A DNA stretch of 57,345 nucleotides from Planctomycetota bacterium (lineage in GTDB: Bacteria > Planctomycetota > UBA1135 > GCA-002686595). The position numbers and the translations under genes are program-made. Of this stretch, positions 39,452 through 48,444 are shown piece after piece; position 1 is the first letter of the stretch; the number at the start of each line of letters is the position of its first letter. The notes under the pieces were generated by a model that worked only from the letters and a program-made list of their open reading frames with translations, did no database searches and was not told the origin of the DNA. Location: the NCBI GenBank assembly GCA_016779225.1, contig JADHNZ010000017.1, positions 1 to 57,345 on the forward strand, given 5' to 3'.

Positions 39452-41611
39452 TCACATGGCCGCCGCAGGGTCGAGGTCGGTGATGACCGACGCGGCATCG
39501 AGGATCTCGGTGACGCGGCCCTGGACGATCACGGAGCCGAGGACCCCGCGTCGGTCGGGTCCGCGCTTGTAGTCGAGCGCCGTCTCCACGATGTCCTCGA
39601 TGGCCGAGACCAGGAGGCCCACGCTGCGTCCGTCGTGCTGGGCCACGATGGCCTGGACCTCTTCGGAGGTCGCACCGCCCGCGGCGCTCGCGCCGAAGTA
39701 GCCGCCCAGATCGAGGAGCGGCATGATCGAGTCGCGGTACTGGACCACCTCGCTCAGGCCAGAGCGCTCGATGCGCCCGCGCTGGAACTCCTCGAGGCGC
39801 GAGACGGTCTCGAGGGGCACCGCCATGCGGGTGCTGTCGCCGAGGCGGAAGACCAGCAGGCTGACGAGCTCCTGCTCCTCACCCTCGGCCTCACCGTGCT
39901 GACCGAAGCGCTTGCGATCGCGCATCTCTCCCAGGACATGGGCCTTCTGGGCCAGGCCGAACACATCGAGGATTAGGGCCACGGCCCCATCGCCCATGAT
40001 CGTTGCGCCGGCGAAGGCCGAGATCCCCTTGAGCTGCTTGCCCAGGGGCTTCACGACGATCTCCTCGGTGTCGTTGATCTCGTCCACGACCAGGCCGAAC
40101 TGGCGGTCGTCCGCGGAGAGGACCACGATGTTGACCACCTCGGCACGCGTGGCCGAGCCTGCCTCCACCAGGCCGAGCTCCTTGTCGAGCGCGACCAGCG
40201 GCAGCAGGTTGCCTCGCAGCCGGTAGACCGGAACCTCGTGGATCGTCTCGATGGGGTGGGTGCGGGTGTCGAGGCGCACCAGCTCGAGCAGGTTGACCTG
40301 GGGGATCGCGTAGCTGTCGCCCTGGCAGGTCACGATGAGGGCCGGAATGATCGCCAGCGTCAGCGGGATCTTGATCTTGATCGTGGTCCCGACGCCGACC
40401 TCGGTGGACAGGTCGATGCTGCCCCCGATCTTCTCAATGTTCGTCTTGACCACATCCATGCCGACGCCGCGGCCGGAGACATTGGTGACCTTCTCCGCGG
40501 TGGAGAAGCCCGGCATGAACACGAGGTTCATCACCTCCTTGTCACTCAGGCGTCCGGCCTCCTCGGGCGTCACGACGCCCCGCTCGATGGCCTTGGCACG
40601 CACGCGATCGAGGCGCACGCCCGCGCCGTCGTCGCTGATCTCGAGGTTCACCTGGCCGCCCTCGTGGTACGCGCGCAGGGTCAGCTGGCCCACCTCGGGC
40701 TTGCCCGCCGCAGCCCGCGCCTCGCGGGTCTCCACGCCGTGGTCCACCGAGTTACGCACGATGTGCACGAGGGGGTCCTTGATGGCCTCGAGCAGGGTCT
40801 TGTCGAGCTCGGTGTCCTTGCCCTCCATGACCAGGCGCACCTCCTTGTCCACATCCAGGCAGAGGTCCCGCACCATGCGCGGGATCTTGCTCCAGACATT
40901 GCCGATGGGCTGCATGCGGGTCTTCATGACCTGCTCCTGCAGCTCGGTGGTGATCATGTTCAGGCGCTGGACCGTGCCGTCGAGCTCGCTGTCGGCGCGG
41001 TGGCCCGCGTGCTGGAGGATCTGGTTCCGCGCGAGCACCAGCTCGCCCACCATGTTCATCAGGTTGTCGAGGATCCCGACCTCGACCCGAATCGAGCCCT
41101 CTGCGACCGAGTGCGACGGGGTCTCCCCTGCGGTCTCGGTGCTCGAGTCCGCCGCGCTGGGGCCTGCGGGCGCGGCCTGGACCGCAGGATCGGCCTCGAC
41201 CGCCTCCACGCTGGCCTCGATCACCTCACCCTCCCGGATGGCGTCGAGGATCGCGATCAGATCCTGGAAGTCGCGCTCCCCCTCGTCGCCCGTCGACTCG
41301 ATGTGAGCCAGGACATCACGCACTGCGTCCACCATGCGCAGCAGCGCCGTCGCCGCGCTCTCGTCCAGGGCGCGCTCTCCGTCCCGCAGGAGGCTCAAGA
41401 GGCTCTCCCCCGAGTGGGTCAGACGCTCGAGGCGCTCGAACCCGAGGAACCCACAGGTCCCCTTGATGGTGTGGACGGTCCGGAAGATGCTCGCAATGCG
41501 CTGCAGCTCGCCGGGGGCCTCCTCCAGGGCGATGAGGTCCTGGTCGAGGCGATCGAGGTTCTCGTAGCTCTCGACGAGGAACTCGGAGATGACGTCATCC
41601 ATCTCGGACAT
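39452..41611 (-). CDS. cheA: Chemotaxis histidine kinase CheA with a second C-terminal CheW-like domain
   Basis: A 719-residue kinase. P1 (HPt) has phospho-acceptor H47 in FRTVHTIKGTCGFLG. A short Ala/Glu/Ser-rich linker replaces the CheY-binding P2 domain. P3 dimerisation (ILDNLMNMVGELVLARNQIL), P4 ATPase (VRNSVDHGVE, DDGAGV, GRGVGMDVV) and P5 regulatory (IPALIVTCQGDSYAIPQ) follow. The last 165 residues (LVSLLVFRLGDSTRMAVPLE onward, SIMPLLDLGG) form a further CheW-like domain, so the C-terminus carries two in tandem. It heads the nine-gene operon. Confidence 0.94.
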   Translation of the reverse strand: MSEMDDVISEFLVESYENLDRLDQDLIALEEAPGELQRIASIFRTVHTIKGTCGFLGFERLERLTHSGESLLSLLRDGERALDESAATALLRMVDAVRDVLAHIESTGDEGERDFQDLIAILDAIREGEVIEASVEAVEADPAVQAAPAGPSAADSSTETAGETPSHSVAEGSIRVEVGILDNLMNMVGELVLARNQILQHAGHRADSELDGTVQRLNMITTELQEQVMKTRMQPIGNVWSKIPRMVRDLCLDVDKEVRLVMEGKDTELDKTLLEAIKDPLVHIVRNSVDHGVETREARAAAGKPEVGQLTLRAYHEGGQVNLEISDDGAGVRLDRVRAKAIERGVVTPEEAGRLSDKEVMNLVFMPGFSTAEKVTNVSGRGVGMDVVKTNIEKIGGSIDLSTEVGVGTTIKIKIPLTLAIIPALIVTCQGDSYAIPQVNLLELVRLDTRTHPIETIHEVPVYRLRGNLLPLVALDKELGLVEAGSATRAEVVNIVVLSADDRQFGLVVDEINDTEEIVVKPLGKQLKGISAFAGATIMGDGAVALILDVFGLAQKAHVLGEMRDRKRFGQHGEAEGEEQELVSLLVFRLGDSTRMAVPLETVSRLEEFQRGRIERSGLSEVVQYRDSIMPLLDLGGYFGASAAGGATSEEVQAIVAQHDGRSVGLLVSAIEDIVETALDYKRGPDRRGVLGSVIVQGRVTEILDAASVITDLDPAAAM

Positions 41612-41983
41612 GGCGGTGCTTGGCTTGGCGGGGAGGGGGTCGGAAGCCGAGGCGGAGTGCCTGGGCCAGCACGGGCTCCTATCGAGACCCCTGCTCGCAG
41701 GCTGAACGGTGCGAGCGGCGCGGAGTGCCGAATGAACGCGAACGACCCAGAGGTGGGAATCGACGACGAGGGCGCGGCTGGCGTTCAGTTCCGGGTGCGC
41801 GTGGTCGATCTACGCAGCCGTGCGTAGGGGCATCTCCACCGTTCCCAGCGACGGGATGCGAACGCACTCGGTGCCGGGATGAGGCTCTCGCCGTGCGAGG
41901 GGAACGCCGAAGGAGAGGGCCACGGCCGGACCCTGAGCACACCGCCCAGCGTCTGTGGCCGCGGACCGTCCCCAACCACGACC
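41612..41983. promoter_or_regulatory. Divergent control region between cheA and the globin-coupled receptor
   Basis: 372 bp without a credible gene. At 41810-41827 the inverted repeat CTACGC-agccgt-GCGTAG is perfect and carries a TACGCA hexamer on each strand. It may be an operator or a pair of overlapping promoters for the two transcription units. No sigma-28 or sigma-54 consensus is visible. Confidence 0.45.
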
Positions 41984-43303
41984 ATGACGCAGCAGACCTC
42001 CCTCGCAGAGCGCTTCGGGATCAACGAGGAGAACCTCGCCCAGCGCCGCGCCTTCCTCAAGATCACTGAAGAGGACCGCCAGCTCCTCGCCTCACTCCAG
42101 TCCTGGGCCCAGACCGTGGCCCCTCAGGTGGCGCGCGAGTTCTACGACTGGCAGTTCGAGTTCCCCCACACCCTCGCCTTCTTCCAGGGCATGGCGCAGC
42201 AGAAGGGCGTCTCCGTCACGGAGCTGCGCGGCGTCCTCGAGAACGCCCAGGCCGGCTACTTCGTGTCGCTCTTCCGCGGCGCGGACAGCAACTGGGGCGT
42301 GGGCCACTTTGAGCATCGCCTGCGCGTGGGCTGGACCCACGACCAGATCGACCTGCCGACCAAGTGGTTCGTGGGCTCCTTCGTGCAGTACCAGGAGCTC
42401 ACCGAGAGGTTCCTGAACGAGTCCTACGACGCCGATGCGGAGACGAAGGATCGCGCCAAGAGGGCGATCTACAAGATCTTCAACTACGACATGCAGGCCA
42501 TCCTGGACTCCTACACCCTGAGCGTCTTCCGCTCGATCGGGGTGCGCGTGGATCAGATCCAGGTGACCAGCCAGCAGGACCGCACGGAGAAGCTCGGCGA
42601 GATCAAGCGCTCCATCCGCGAGATGCTGCACGAGATCCAGGCCAGCGTGCGGACCCTGGGCACCAGCGCCGAGGGGCTGACCTCCGTCGCCGCCCACATG
42701 AACGAGACCGCGACCTCGGTCGCGTCCGCCACGGAGGAGCTCTCGGCCAGCATCCGCGAGATCTCGTCGAACTCCGCCAAGGCGTCCCAGGTCGCCCAGG
42801 AGGGCGTGATCAGCACGCAGAAGGCCAGCGATGTCGTCACCAAGCTGGGTAGCTCCAGCGAGGAGATCGGCCATGTGATCAAGCTCATCAACTCGATCGC
42901 GGAGCAGACCAACCTTCTGGCGCTCAACGCCACCATCGAGGCCGCGCGCGCAGGCAACGCGGGCAAGGGCTTCGCGGTGGTCGCGGGCGAGGTGAAGGCC
43001 CTGGCCTCCCAGACCTCGAACGCCACCGGTGAGATCTCCGATCAGATCGTCGGCATCCAGAGCGATGCCACGAACGCGGTCGGCTCCATGGGCACCGTCT
43101 CGTCGATCATCAACCAGGTGAACGAGCACGAGGCCAGCGTCGCCGCCGCCGTCGAGGAGCAGAGCGCTGCCGTGAACGAGATCAGCCGCAACGCCCAGGA
43201 GGCGAGCCAAGGAGCCAACCAGACCATGTCTGCGGCCGAGGAGCTCACCACCCTGTCGGCGCGGATCGAGGAGCTCATCTCGACCTTCGACCTGCAGAGC
43301 TGA
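41984..43303 (+). CDS. Globin-coupled methyl-accepting chemotaxis protein (HemAT-like)
   Basis: A 439-residue soluble receptor with no membrane segment. Residues 1-180 form a sensor globin: [16 protein letters not shown]54 in the distal region (REFYDW) and proximal haem ligand H119 in [16 protein letters not shown]. Residues about 205-439 form the coiled-coil signalling domain, with the CheA/CheW-contact hairpin [20 protein letters not shown] near 302-321 and [15 protein letters not shown] after it. It probably senses oxygen (aerotaxis) or another haem ligand. ATG 41984 ([11 protein letters not shown]) begins the globin. It is divergent from the che operon it should feed. Confidence 0.93.
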   Translation: MTQQTSLAERFGINEENLAQRRAFLKITEEDRQLLASLQSWAQTVAPQVAREFYDWQFEFPHTLAFFQGMAQQKGVSVTELRGVLENAQAGYFVSLFRGADSNWGVGHFEHRLRVGWTHDQIDLPTKWFVGSFVQYQELTERFLNESYDADAETKDRAKRAIYKIFNYDMQAILDSYTLSVFRSIGVRVDQIQVTSQQDRTEKLGEIKRSIREMLHEIQASVRTLGTSAEGLTSVAAHMNETATSVASATEELSASIREISSNSAKASQVAQEGVISTQKASDVVTKLGSSSEEIGHVIKLINSIAEQTNLLALNATIEAARAGNAGKGFAVVAGEVKALASQTSNATGEISDQIVGIQSDATNAVGSMGTVSSIINQVNEHEASVAAAVEEQSAAVNEISRNAQEASQGANQTMSAAEELTTLSARIEELISTFDLQS

Positions 43304-43312
43304 GGCTGGAGT

Positions 43313-43348
43313 GCCGGCTCCCAATGCCGGCGGGGACCACGGGGGTCC
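43313..43348 (+). terminator. Hairpins after the globin-coupled receptor gene
   Basis: Directly downstream of the stop lie GCCGGC-tcccaat-GCCGGC (43313-43331) and GGACC-acggg-GGTCC (43334-43348). These consecutive hairpins could terminate the receptor transcript; no T-tract follows. Confidence 0.4.
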
Positions 43349-43567
43349 GGGTGTGCCATGCGCATGCCCGGGCCCCCGCCCTCATAGGGTCGGGCCAGGG
43401 ACCTCGAGGTCTGGGCCCGCTCCGAGACCCGAGCCGCAGGGCCACGAGACGACCCGCGTGGCGAGGTCGCACGGATCTTCCTCTCCAGGATCAGGTGGCC
43501 GGCGAGGCCTCCCTCGAGCAGGACCCCCAGGGAGCCGGATGGGCTCGACCAGGGAGGAGAGGGGGGT

Positions 43568-43642
43568 TGGAGCGGCTGATCGGATTCGAACCGACGACAT
43601 CAACCTTGGCAAGGTTGCGCTCTACCACTGAGCTACAGCCGC
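43568..43642 (-). tRNA. tRNA-Gly (anticodon GCC)
   Basis: A 75-nt tRNA with CCA encoded. Acceptor GCGGCTG pairs with CAGCCGC, then T73 and CCA. The D loop is AGCTCAGTGGTAGAGC, the anticodon stem CAACC/GGTTG encloses TTGCCAA (anticodon GCC) and the T arm is CGTCGGTTCGAATCCGA. It reads GGC and GGU codons. Confidence 0.96.
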
Positions 43643-43657
43643 CCGCTTGGGCCCGGA

Positions 43658-43685
43658 ACTATAGCGCGGTGGCAAAAAGGTGCAA
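43658..43685 (-). promoter_or_regulatory. Promoter of tRNA-Gly
   Basis: The minus strand has -35 TTGCAC (43685-43680), a 16-bp spacer and -10 TATAGT (43663-43658), 15 nt before the tRNA 5' end. Confidence 0.75.
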
Positions 43686-43718
43686 GCAGGGGCCAGGGGA
43701 TCTTGGAGACCGGCGGCC

Positions 43719-44468
43719 TCAAATCAGGAGCGAGGCCACCCAGCGCCCGGCCTCGTCGGCTGCGCGCTCCAGGGGGAGGCCCTTGGCCAGCCCCGTGGCC
43801 AGGTGGGAGGCGTGCCGACAGCCGGACCCCCTGATCGAACCCGCAACCCGGGGCCGGGCGAGCCATCGGGGCCCCTCCCCCCGCGCCCAGACTAGCTCCT
43901 GGAGGGGCTCTTCGGCCCCATGCCCGGCCTTCAGCACGACCCCCTCCGCGCCCCGCTCGAGGAGGCGCTGGGCGGCGAGCAGACGCGCGGCGGGGTCCTC
44001 CACCAGCACCTCGAGCGCGACCCCCGTGAGCGCCGCGGCCTCACCCAGGTTGGGGCACACCATCGGGCCCAGCTCCAGGAGCTCCAGGAGGATCTCGAGG
44101 GCGGGCCCGTCGAGGAACCGGTGACCCGAGCTCGCCGCGACGACCGGATCCAGCACCCACGGCAGCCCTGGCGCATCGAAGCGCAGCTGGCCGAGGAGGC
44201 CCCGCAGCTCGGTCAGGTGCTCGGCGCCCGGCAGCAGGCCCGTCTTGAGCGCGCCGGGGTTCTCCACGGCCAGGGCATCCATGGCCTCGAAGCGCCAGCG
44301 CCAGCTCGGCCGCTCACCCAGCTCCTGGACCCCGGCGTCGTCCTGCTGGGTGTGGGCCGTCGCCGCGCCGGCGAACCTCCCGCCGGCTGCGACCACGGCC
44401 TCCTCGTCCGCGGCCAGGCCCGGGCCGTTGGGCGCCGTGCCACCGATGCAGAGGACCAGCGGCTTCAC
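43719..44468 (-). CDS. ThiD-like hydroxymethylpyrimidine kinase / phosphomethylpyrimidine kinase
   Basis: A 249-residue ribokinase-fold enzyme. VLDPVVAASSGHRFL, VCPNLGEAAALTG and GVVLKAGHG match ThiD. The catalytic turn reads SIRGSGCRHASHLATGLA, where ThiD has THGTGCTLSSA; the G-x-G-C core is kept but the surrounding residues differ. It would phosphorylate HMP and HMP-P in thiamine synthesis. No other thi gene and no TPP riboswitch are nearby. The ATG overlaps the upstream DHH gene stop (ATGA). Confidence 0.8.
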   Translation of the reverse strand: MKPLVLCIGGTAPNGPGLAADEEAVVAAGGRFAGAATAHTQQDDAGVQELGERPSWRWRFEAMDALAVENPGALKTGLLPGAEHLTELRGLLGQLRFDAPGLPWVLDPVVAASSGHRFLDGPALEILLELLELGPMVCPNLGEAAALTGVALEVLVEDPAARLLAAQRLLERGAEGVVLKAGHGAEEPLQELVWARGEGPRWLARPRVAGSIRGSGCRHASHLATGLAKGLPLERAADEAGRWVASLLI

Positions 44469-45610
44469 TCGTGGAGCGCGCGCCCCTCCTCGGGGATGCC
44501 GTCCTCGGACGACGCCCCGAGCAGCTCGAGGGCCCGCGTGCGCAGGCGTCTCTCGACGGCCCGCACCGAGCTCTCTCCCGCGTCCTCGAGAGGGATGCGT
44601 CCACCGGCGATGTGCCCGTGACCACCGAACGAGCCCTCGCCGTCGAGCACGCGCTGCATGAGCGGGTAGGCGCGCCCGTAGGCCGGATCCGTGCGCAGCG
44701 AGAGCACATAGCCGCCCTCGTGCTCCGCCCCCACCAGGGTCCAGGAGCAGCCCTCCATGCGCAGGAACAGGTCGGCCATCTCCGCGACCGAGGCCGGGTT
44801 CTCCACCTTTCCCATCAGGGCGAGGATCAGCGGGCCGTGACGGCGCGCGCAGGCGAGAGCCCCGGAGAGCTCCGCGTAGTAGACCGGCGGCAGGGGCGGA
44901 TGCGCGATGCGTGCAATCGCGGCCCGGTCCGCCAGCCGGAAGGTCGCGAGGTAGGCCTCCTCGTCGAGCGGCGTTGCGTTGCGCGAGAGGTCGGCAGTGT
45001 CGTAGCGCACGCCGCAGAACAGGGCCGAGGCCGTGCGCGCGCTGGGCTCGAGGCCGGCATCGCGCATGTACTCCCAGATGAGCGAGCTGGTGGCACCCAG
45101 CTCCAGGCGGACATCGCGGTACTCGACCGGCACCGAGGACGGCTGGTCACCGCCGCCCCCCGGAGGGACATGGTGGTCGAAGACCGCCACGATAGGCAGG
45201 TCGTCGGGCACCACGGTGTGGCCGAACTCGGGCTGAGTGTCCACCAGCAGGACCCCTGCGAAGCGGTCGTGCTCGAGGGTCAGGTAGTCCTCCAGCTCGA
45301 GGTCCAGCTGCTCGACCAGCGCCAGGTTCTCGGCGCGGTGAATGACCCCCACGGTCGCCACCACCGGCTCGTGGTCAAAGGCCTCGGAGAGGAGCTGCCG
45401 GAGGCCCTCGCAGGCCCCCAGGGCGTCGGGGTCGGGGCCGCGGTGGGTCAGCACCAAGAAGCGGCCCCGGGCCTCGAGGGGCGCGGCCCGGCTCACCCGC
45501 GACAGGGCCTCCCTCAGGAGCTCCACGGGCGCGGGTCGCGGCTCGGCCGCGTGCACGGCAGGCTCGCCGACGGCGGCGGGATCGTCCTCGGTCTGGCTCA
45601 TGGGCTCCAC
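44465..45610 (-). CDS. DHH family phosphoesterase (NrnA-like)
   Basis: A 381-residue phosphoesterase. VLTHRGPDPDALG is DHH motif I, LLVDTQPEFG motif II, VFDHHVPP motif III, and GGHGHIAGGRI is the DHHA1 substrate motif. Related enzymes degrade nanoRNA, pAp or cyclic dinucleotides. The motif I Asp-His pattern is slightly changed (THRGPDPDA instead of HxNPDxDA). GTG 45610 or ATG 45601 could be the start; a TAGGCT hexamer at 45636-45631 lies 20 nt before the former. It is coupled to the ThiD-like gene. Confidence 0.84.
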   Translation of the reverse strand: MEPMSQTEDDPAAVGEPAVHAAEPRPAPVELLREALSRVSRAAPLEARGRFLVLTHRGPDPDALGACEGLRQLLSEAFDHEPVVATVGVIHRAENLALVEQLDLELEDYLTLEHDRFAGVLLVDTQPEFGHTVVPDDLPIVAVFDHHVPPGGGGDQPSSVPVEYRDVRLELGATSSLIWEYMRDAGLEPSARTASALFCGVRYDTADLSRNATPLDEEAYLATFRLADRAAIARIAHPPLPPVYYAELSGALACARRHGPLILALMGKVENPASVAEMADLFLRMEGCSWTLVGAEHEGGYVLSLRTDPAYGRAYPLMQRVLDGEGSFGGHGHIAGGRIPLEDAGESSVRAVERRLRTRALELLGASSEDGIPEEGRALHE

Positions 45611-45752
45611 CGCGCTCGGCGGGGACGGACAGCCTAGCGATCGCCTGGGCTCGGGGCGCCGTCGCGGAGGGGCCTCGCGCCCGCGCGTTCCCGGGGAGGG
45701 TGCCGAGGGGGGCCCGATCAGGCCTGCGGAGGACGCGGCGCCGCTCGGGCGC

Positions 45753-46679
45753 CTAGAGCCCCAGGCCCATCAGGAACTTCACCGAGGCCAGGATCTCCGG
45801 CCGGCCGTGCGTCGGATCGGCCTCCACCACCCGGGCCGCGCTCTGCGGCAGGTACTCGGCAACCAGCTTGAAGTCGACCTCCCCCATCCCGGGGGGCAGG
45901 CCCTCCTCCTTGCGCGTGGCGTCCGACAGGTGCACGCCCTTGAGCTTGCTGGCGAAGGCGTCCAGCCACGGCCCCTGGCCGGGCAGGCCCGCCCGCTGAC
46001 GCGCGTGCAGATGACCCGTGTCATGCCAGTAGCCGACCGCGTCACGATCGAGGTCGTCGAGGACCCAGCGCATGGCCTCGAAGTTCAGCAGGTCGTTGAA
46101 GGAGAAGCCCGGCTCCAGCGCCAGCTGGGTCTCGGGGAACATGCGCCGCAGGCCGTGCAGCGAGCGGCAGAACTGCTCGAGCTGCTTCGAGCCGGAGCGC
46201 TGCACGCGCTCCACCAGGTCCCGCACGCGGTCGCGCACCTCGAGCAGCTCGTCGGGGTCGCTGGTCTCGAGCTCCTCGACCAGGCGCTTGGCCTCCTTGG
46301 CGAGCGCCGTGTCCTCGACGGCGCAGCCGCGCACGACGACCACCGGAGCGCCCAGCTTCTGAGCAATGGTGATGTGGCGGCGCGTGCAGTTGAGGGCGCG
46401 CTCGCGCTTCTCCTCGTCGAGAGAGCCGAGGAAGCTGCCGCTCATCACATCTTTCTTCGGATAGAGGGCGCCGACCACGACGGACTCCGCCGTGATGCCC
46501 GTCTCCCGGTGCGCGTCGAGCCAGCCGCTGAGCTCCGAGGGGCTGTCGGAGATCCCGAGCTCCAAGCGGCGGAAGCCCATCGCGACCGCCGAGAAGGCCT
46601 GGTCCTCGATGCGCCCCAGGCGCGGCCCATAGCAGGCCGTGCTCAGGATGAGGTCGTTCGGAATGCCGGGCTGGGTCAC
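45753..46679 (-). CDS. Sugar phosphate isomerase/epimerase-like TIM barrel
   Basis: A 308-residue AP-endonuclease-2/xylose-isomerase-fold protein. FRRLELGISD, VVVRGCAVEDTAL, LALEPGFSFND, GYWHDTGHLHA and LKGVHLSDA fit the barrel strands, with Glu, His and Asp as metal ligands. A helical insertion of about 45 residues (EELETSDPDELLEVRDRVR) is present. The substrate is unknown. GTG 46679 (VTQPGIPNDL) is used because upstream codons are Pro/Arg-rich. Confidence 0.78.
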   Translation of the reverse strand: MTQPGIPNDLILSTACYGPRLGRIEDQAFSAVAMGFRRLELGISDSPSELSGWLDAHRETGITAESVVVGALYPKKDVMSGSFLGSLDEEKRERALNCTRRHITIAQKLGAPVVVVRGCAVEDTALAKEAKRLVEELETSDPDELLEVRDRVRDLVERVQRSGSKQLEQFCRSLHGLRRMFPETQLALEPGFSFNDLLNFEAMRWVLDDLDRDAVGYWHDTGHLHARQRAGLPGQGPWLDAFASKLKGVHLSDATRKEEGLPPGMGEVDFKLVAEYLPQSAARVVEADPTHGRPEILASVKFLMGLGL

Positions 46680-46846
46680 AGGTTGGAGGGGCGAAGGTGG
46701 AGGGCGAGGTCGCAAGAAACTTACCGCGCCCGGGGGGCGGTCCACCTGATCGCGCCACGCGGCGCGACGGCCTGACGCAGAGCGCCCCGAACCGGGACAG
46801 AACTGCCCCGATCCGGAGCGCCCGGAGCGGAAAGGAGGCTCCCTCC

Positions 46847-48280
46847 CTACACGCGAATGTCCGCGTCGGGCGCCGCCAGTTCGGCCCAGCGAGCCAGCAC
46901 CGGGTCGACCTCCTCGGCCACGAACTCGTCCACCTGCTGCGGCGCTCGCCCCACATAGCGCGAGCCGTCCAGGATCTCGTCCAGCCGGCCGGCCACGGCG
47001 GCGAAGGCCGTGTCCTGGGCGATGCGCTCCACGAGGTCGGACTCACGCCCCGCCTTCACCTCACCTGCGGCCGCGTGGGAGTGCTGGCGGATGCGCTCGT
47101 GCAGGTCCTGGCGGTCGCCGCCCGCACGCACGGCCTCCATCATCAGCGCCTCGGTGGCCAGGAACGGCAGCTCCTGGTCAAGGTTGCGCTTCACCACGGC
47201 CGGGTGGACAAGCAGTCCGCCGGACACATCCAGCATCAGCTGCAGGATGGCGTCGGTGGCCAGGAACATCTCCGCCAGGGCGAGGCGGCGGTTGGCCGAG
47301 TCGTCGAGGGTCCGCTCGAGCCACTGGTTGGCCGCGGTGTGCGCCGTGTTGCCCAGGGTCTCCATCACGAAGCGCCCCAGTGCGCAGATGCGCTCGGAGC
47401 GCATGGGGTTGCGCTTCCAGGGCATGGCCGAGGAGCCGATCTGCTTGCTTCCAAAGGGCTCCTCCACCTCGCGGCGGTTGGCCAAGAGGCGCAGGTCGGT
47501 GGCGAACTTGTGCGTGGACTGGGCGATCGACGAGAGGACCTGGGTGACGCGGAAGTCGAGCTTGCGCGGGTAGGTCTGCCCGGTGACGCCGAAGGTCCGC
47601 GCAAAGCCCATGCGCTCGGTCACGAGGCGATCGAGCTCACGGACCTTCCCGTGGTCTCCCTCGAACAGCTCCAGGAACGAGGCCTGGGTCCCGGTCGTGC
47701 CCTTCACCCCCCGGAAGCGGATGGCCTCCTCCGCATGGTCCAGGTCCTCCAGGTCCTGCAGCAGGTCCTGGAGCCAGAGGCAGGCCCGCTTCCCGACCGT
47801 GGTGGCCTGGGCCGGCTGGAAGTGCGTGAACCCCAGGGTCGGCAGGGCACGGTGCTCGACCGCGAAGGCGCGCAGGTTCTTGACCACGCCCACGAGCTGC
47901 GCGCGCACGAGCTGCAGGGCCTCTCGCAGCAGGATCAGGTCGGTGTTGTCCCCCACGAAGCAGGAGGTGGCCCCCAGGTGCAGGATCGGGCGCGCCTTCG
48001 GGCAGCTGTCCCCCCACGCGTGCACATGCGCCATCACGTCATGGCGCAGCTCCTTCTCGTACCGCGCCGCCAGGCCGAGGTCGAGGGGCTCGAGGTGCTC
48101 CCGCAGCTCCTCGAGCTGCTCGTCCCGGATGGGCAGGCCCAGCTCCTGCTCAGACTCGGCCAGGGCCAGCCAGAGCCGGCGCCAGGTGAGGAACTTCTTC
48201 TCCTCGCTCCACAGGTAGCGCATGGCCGCGCTGGCGTAGCGGGTCGAGAGCGGGCTGGTGAAGGACTGGGGATCGCTCAT
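46847..48280 (-). CDS. purB: Adenylosuccinate lyase, animal-type
   Basis: A 477-residue fumarase-fold enzyme acting twice in purine synthesis (SAICAR to AICAR, adenylosuccinate to AMP). IGSSAMPWKRNPMRSER is the catalytic signature loop. From FGSKQIGSSAMP to the C-terminus (NQWLERTLDDSANRR, LPFLATEALMMEAV, VGRAPQQVDEFVAEEV) it closely follows human ADSL (WFERTLDDSANRR, LPFMATENIIMAMV, TGRAPQQVQRFLEEEV) rather than E. coli or B. subtilis PurB. ATG 48280 is used. A TAGACT hexamer lies about 80 nt upstream. Confidence 0.95.
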   Translation of the reverse strand: MSDPQSFTSPLSTRYASAAMRYLWSEEKKFLTWRRLWLALAESEQELGLPIRDEQLEELREHLEPLDLGLAARYEKELRHDVMAHVHAWGDSCPKARPILHLGATSCFVGDNTDLILLREALQLVRAQLVGVVKNLRAFAVEHRALPTLGFTHFQPAQATTVGKRACLWLQDLLQDLEDLDHAEEAIRFRGVKGTTGTQASFLELFEGDHGKVRELDRLVTERMGFARTFGVTGQTYPRKLDFRVTQVLSSIAQSTHKFATDLRLLANRREVEEPFGSKQIGSSAMPWKRNPMRSERICALGRFVMETLGNTAHTAANQWLERTLDDSANRRLALAEMFLATDAILQLMLDVSGGLLVHPAVVKRNLDQELPFLATEALMMEAVRAGGDRQDLHERIRQHSHAAAGEVKAGRESDLVERIAQDTAFAAVAGRLDEILDGSRYVGRAPQQVDEFVAEEVDPVLARWAELAAPDADIRV

Positions 48281-48359
48281 GGTCGGGGGCCGCGGCGGGC
48301 GCGCCGGTCGAGGGGGCCACGGGGCCCCGGACCTGGCGCGAGGCGCCCGCGGGCCGCGC

Positions 48360-48365
48360 AGTCTA
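48360..48365 (-). promoter_or_regulatory. -10-like hexamer TAGACT upstream of purB
   Basis: Minus-strand TAGACT (48365-48360) would start a leader of about 73 nt. It lies within a 16-bp sequence, CTAGACTGCGCGGCCC, that is identical to the promoter-like segment at 7698-7713. Confidence 0.4.
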
Positions 48366-48444
48366 GGCCCTGCCCCCATCCGGTCGGACGCCAGGCGACG
48401 CGGAGCCCACGCACGCGGCGTGCCCCCTCGAGGGCCGCAGCCCC

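Noticed and set aside
41612..41983. Sigma-28 or sigma-54 flagellar-type promoter before cheA
   Set aside because: Neither TAAA-N15-GCCGATAA nor TGGCAC-N5-TTGC could be matched convincingly; only the CTACGC palindrome stands out.
44469..44600. TPP riboswitch for the ThiD-like gene
   Set aside because: The gene overlaps the upstream coding sequence, leaving no leader for a riboswitch.
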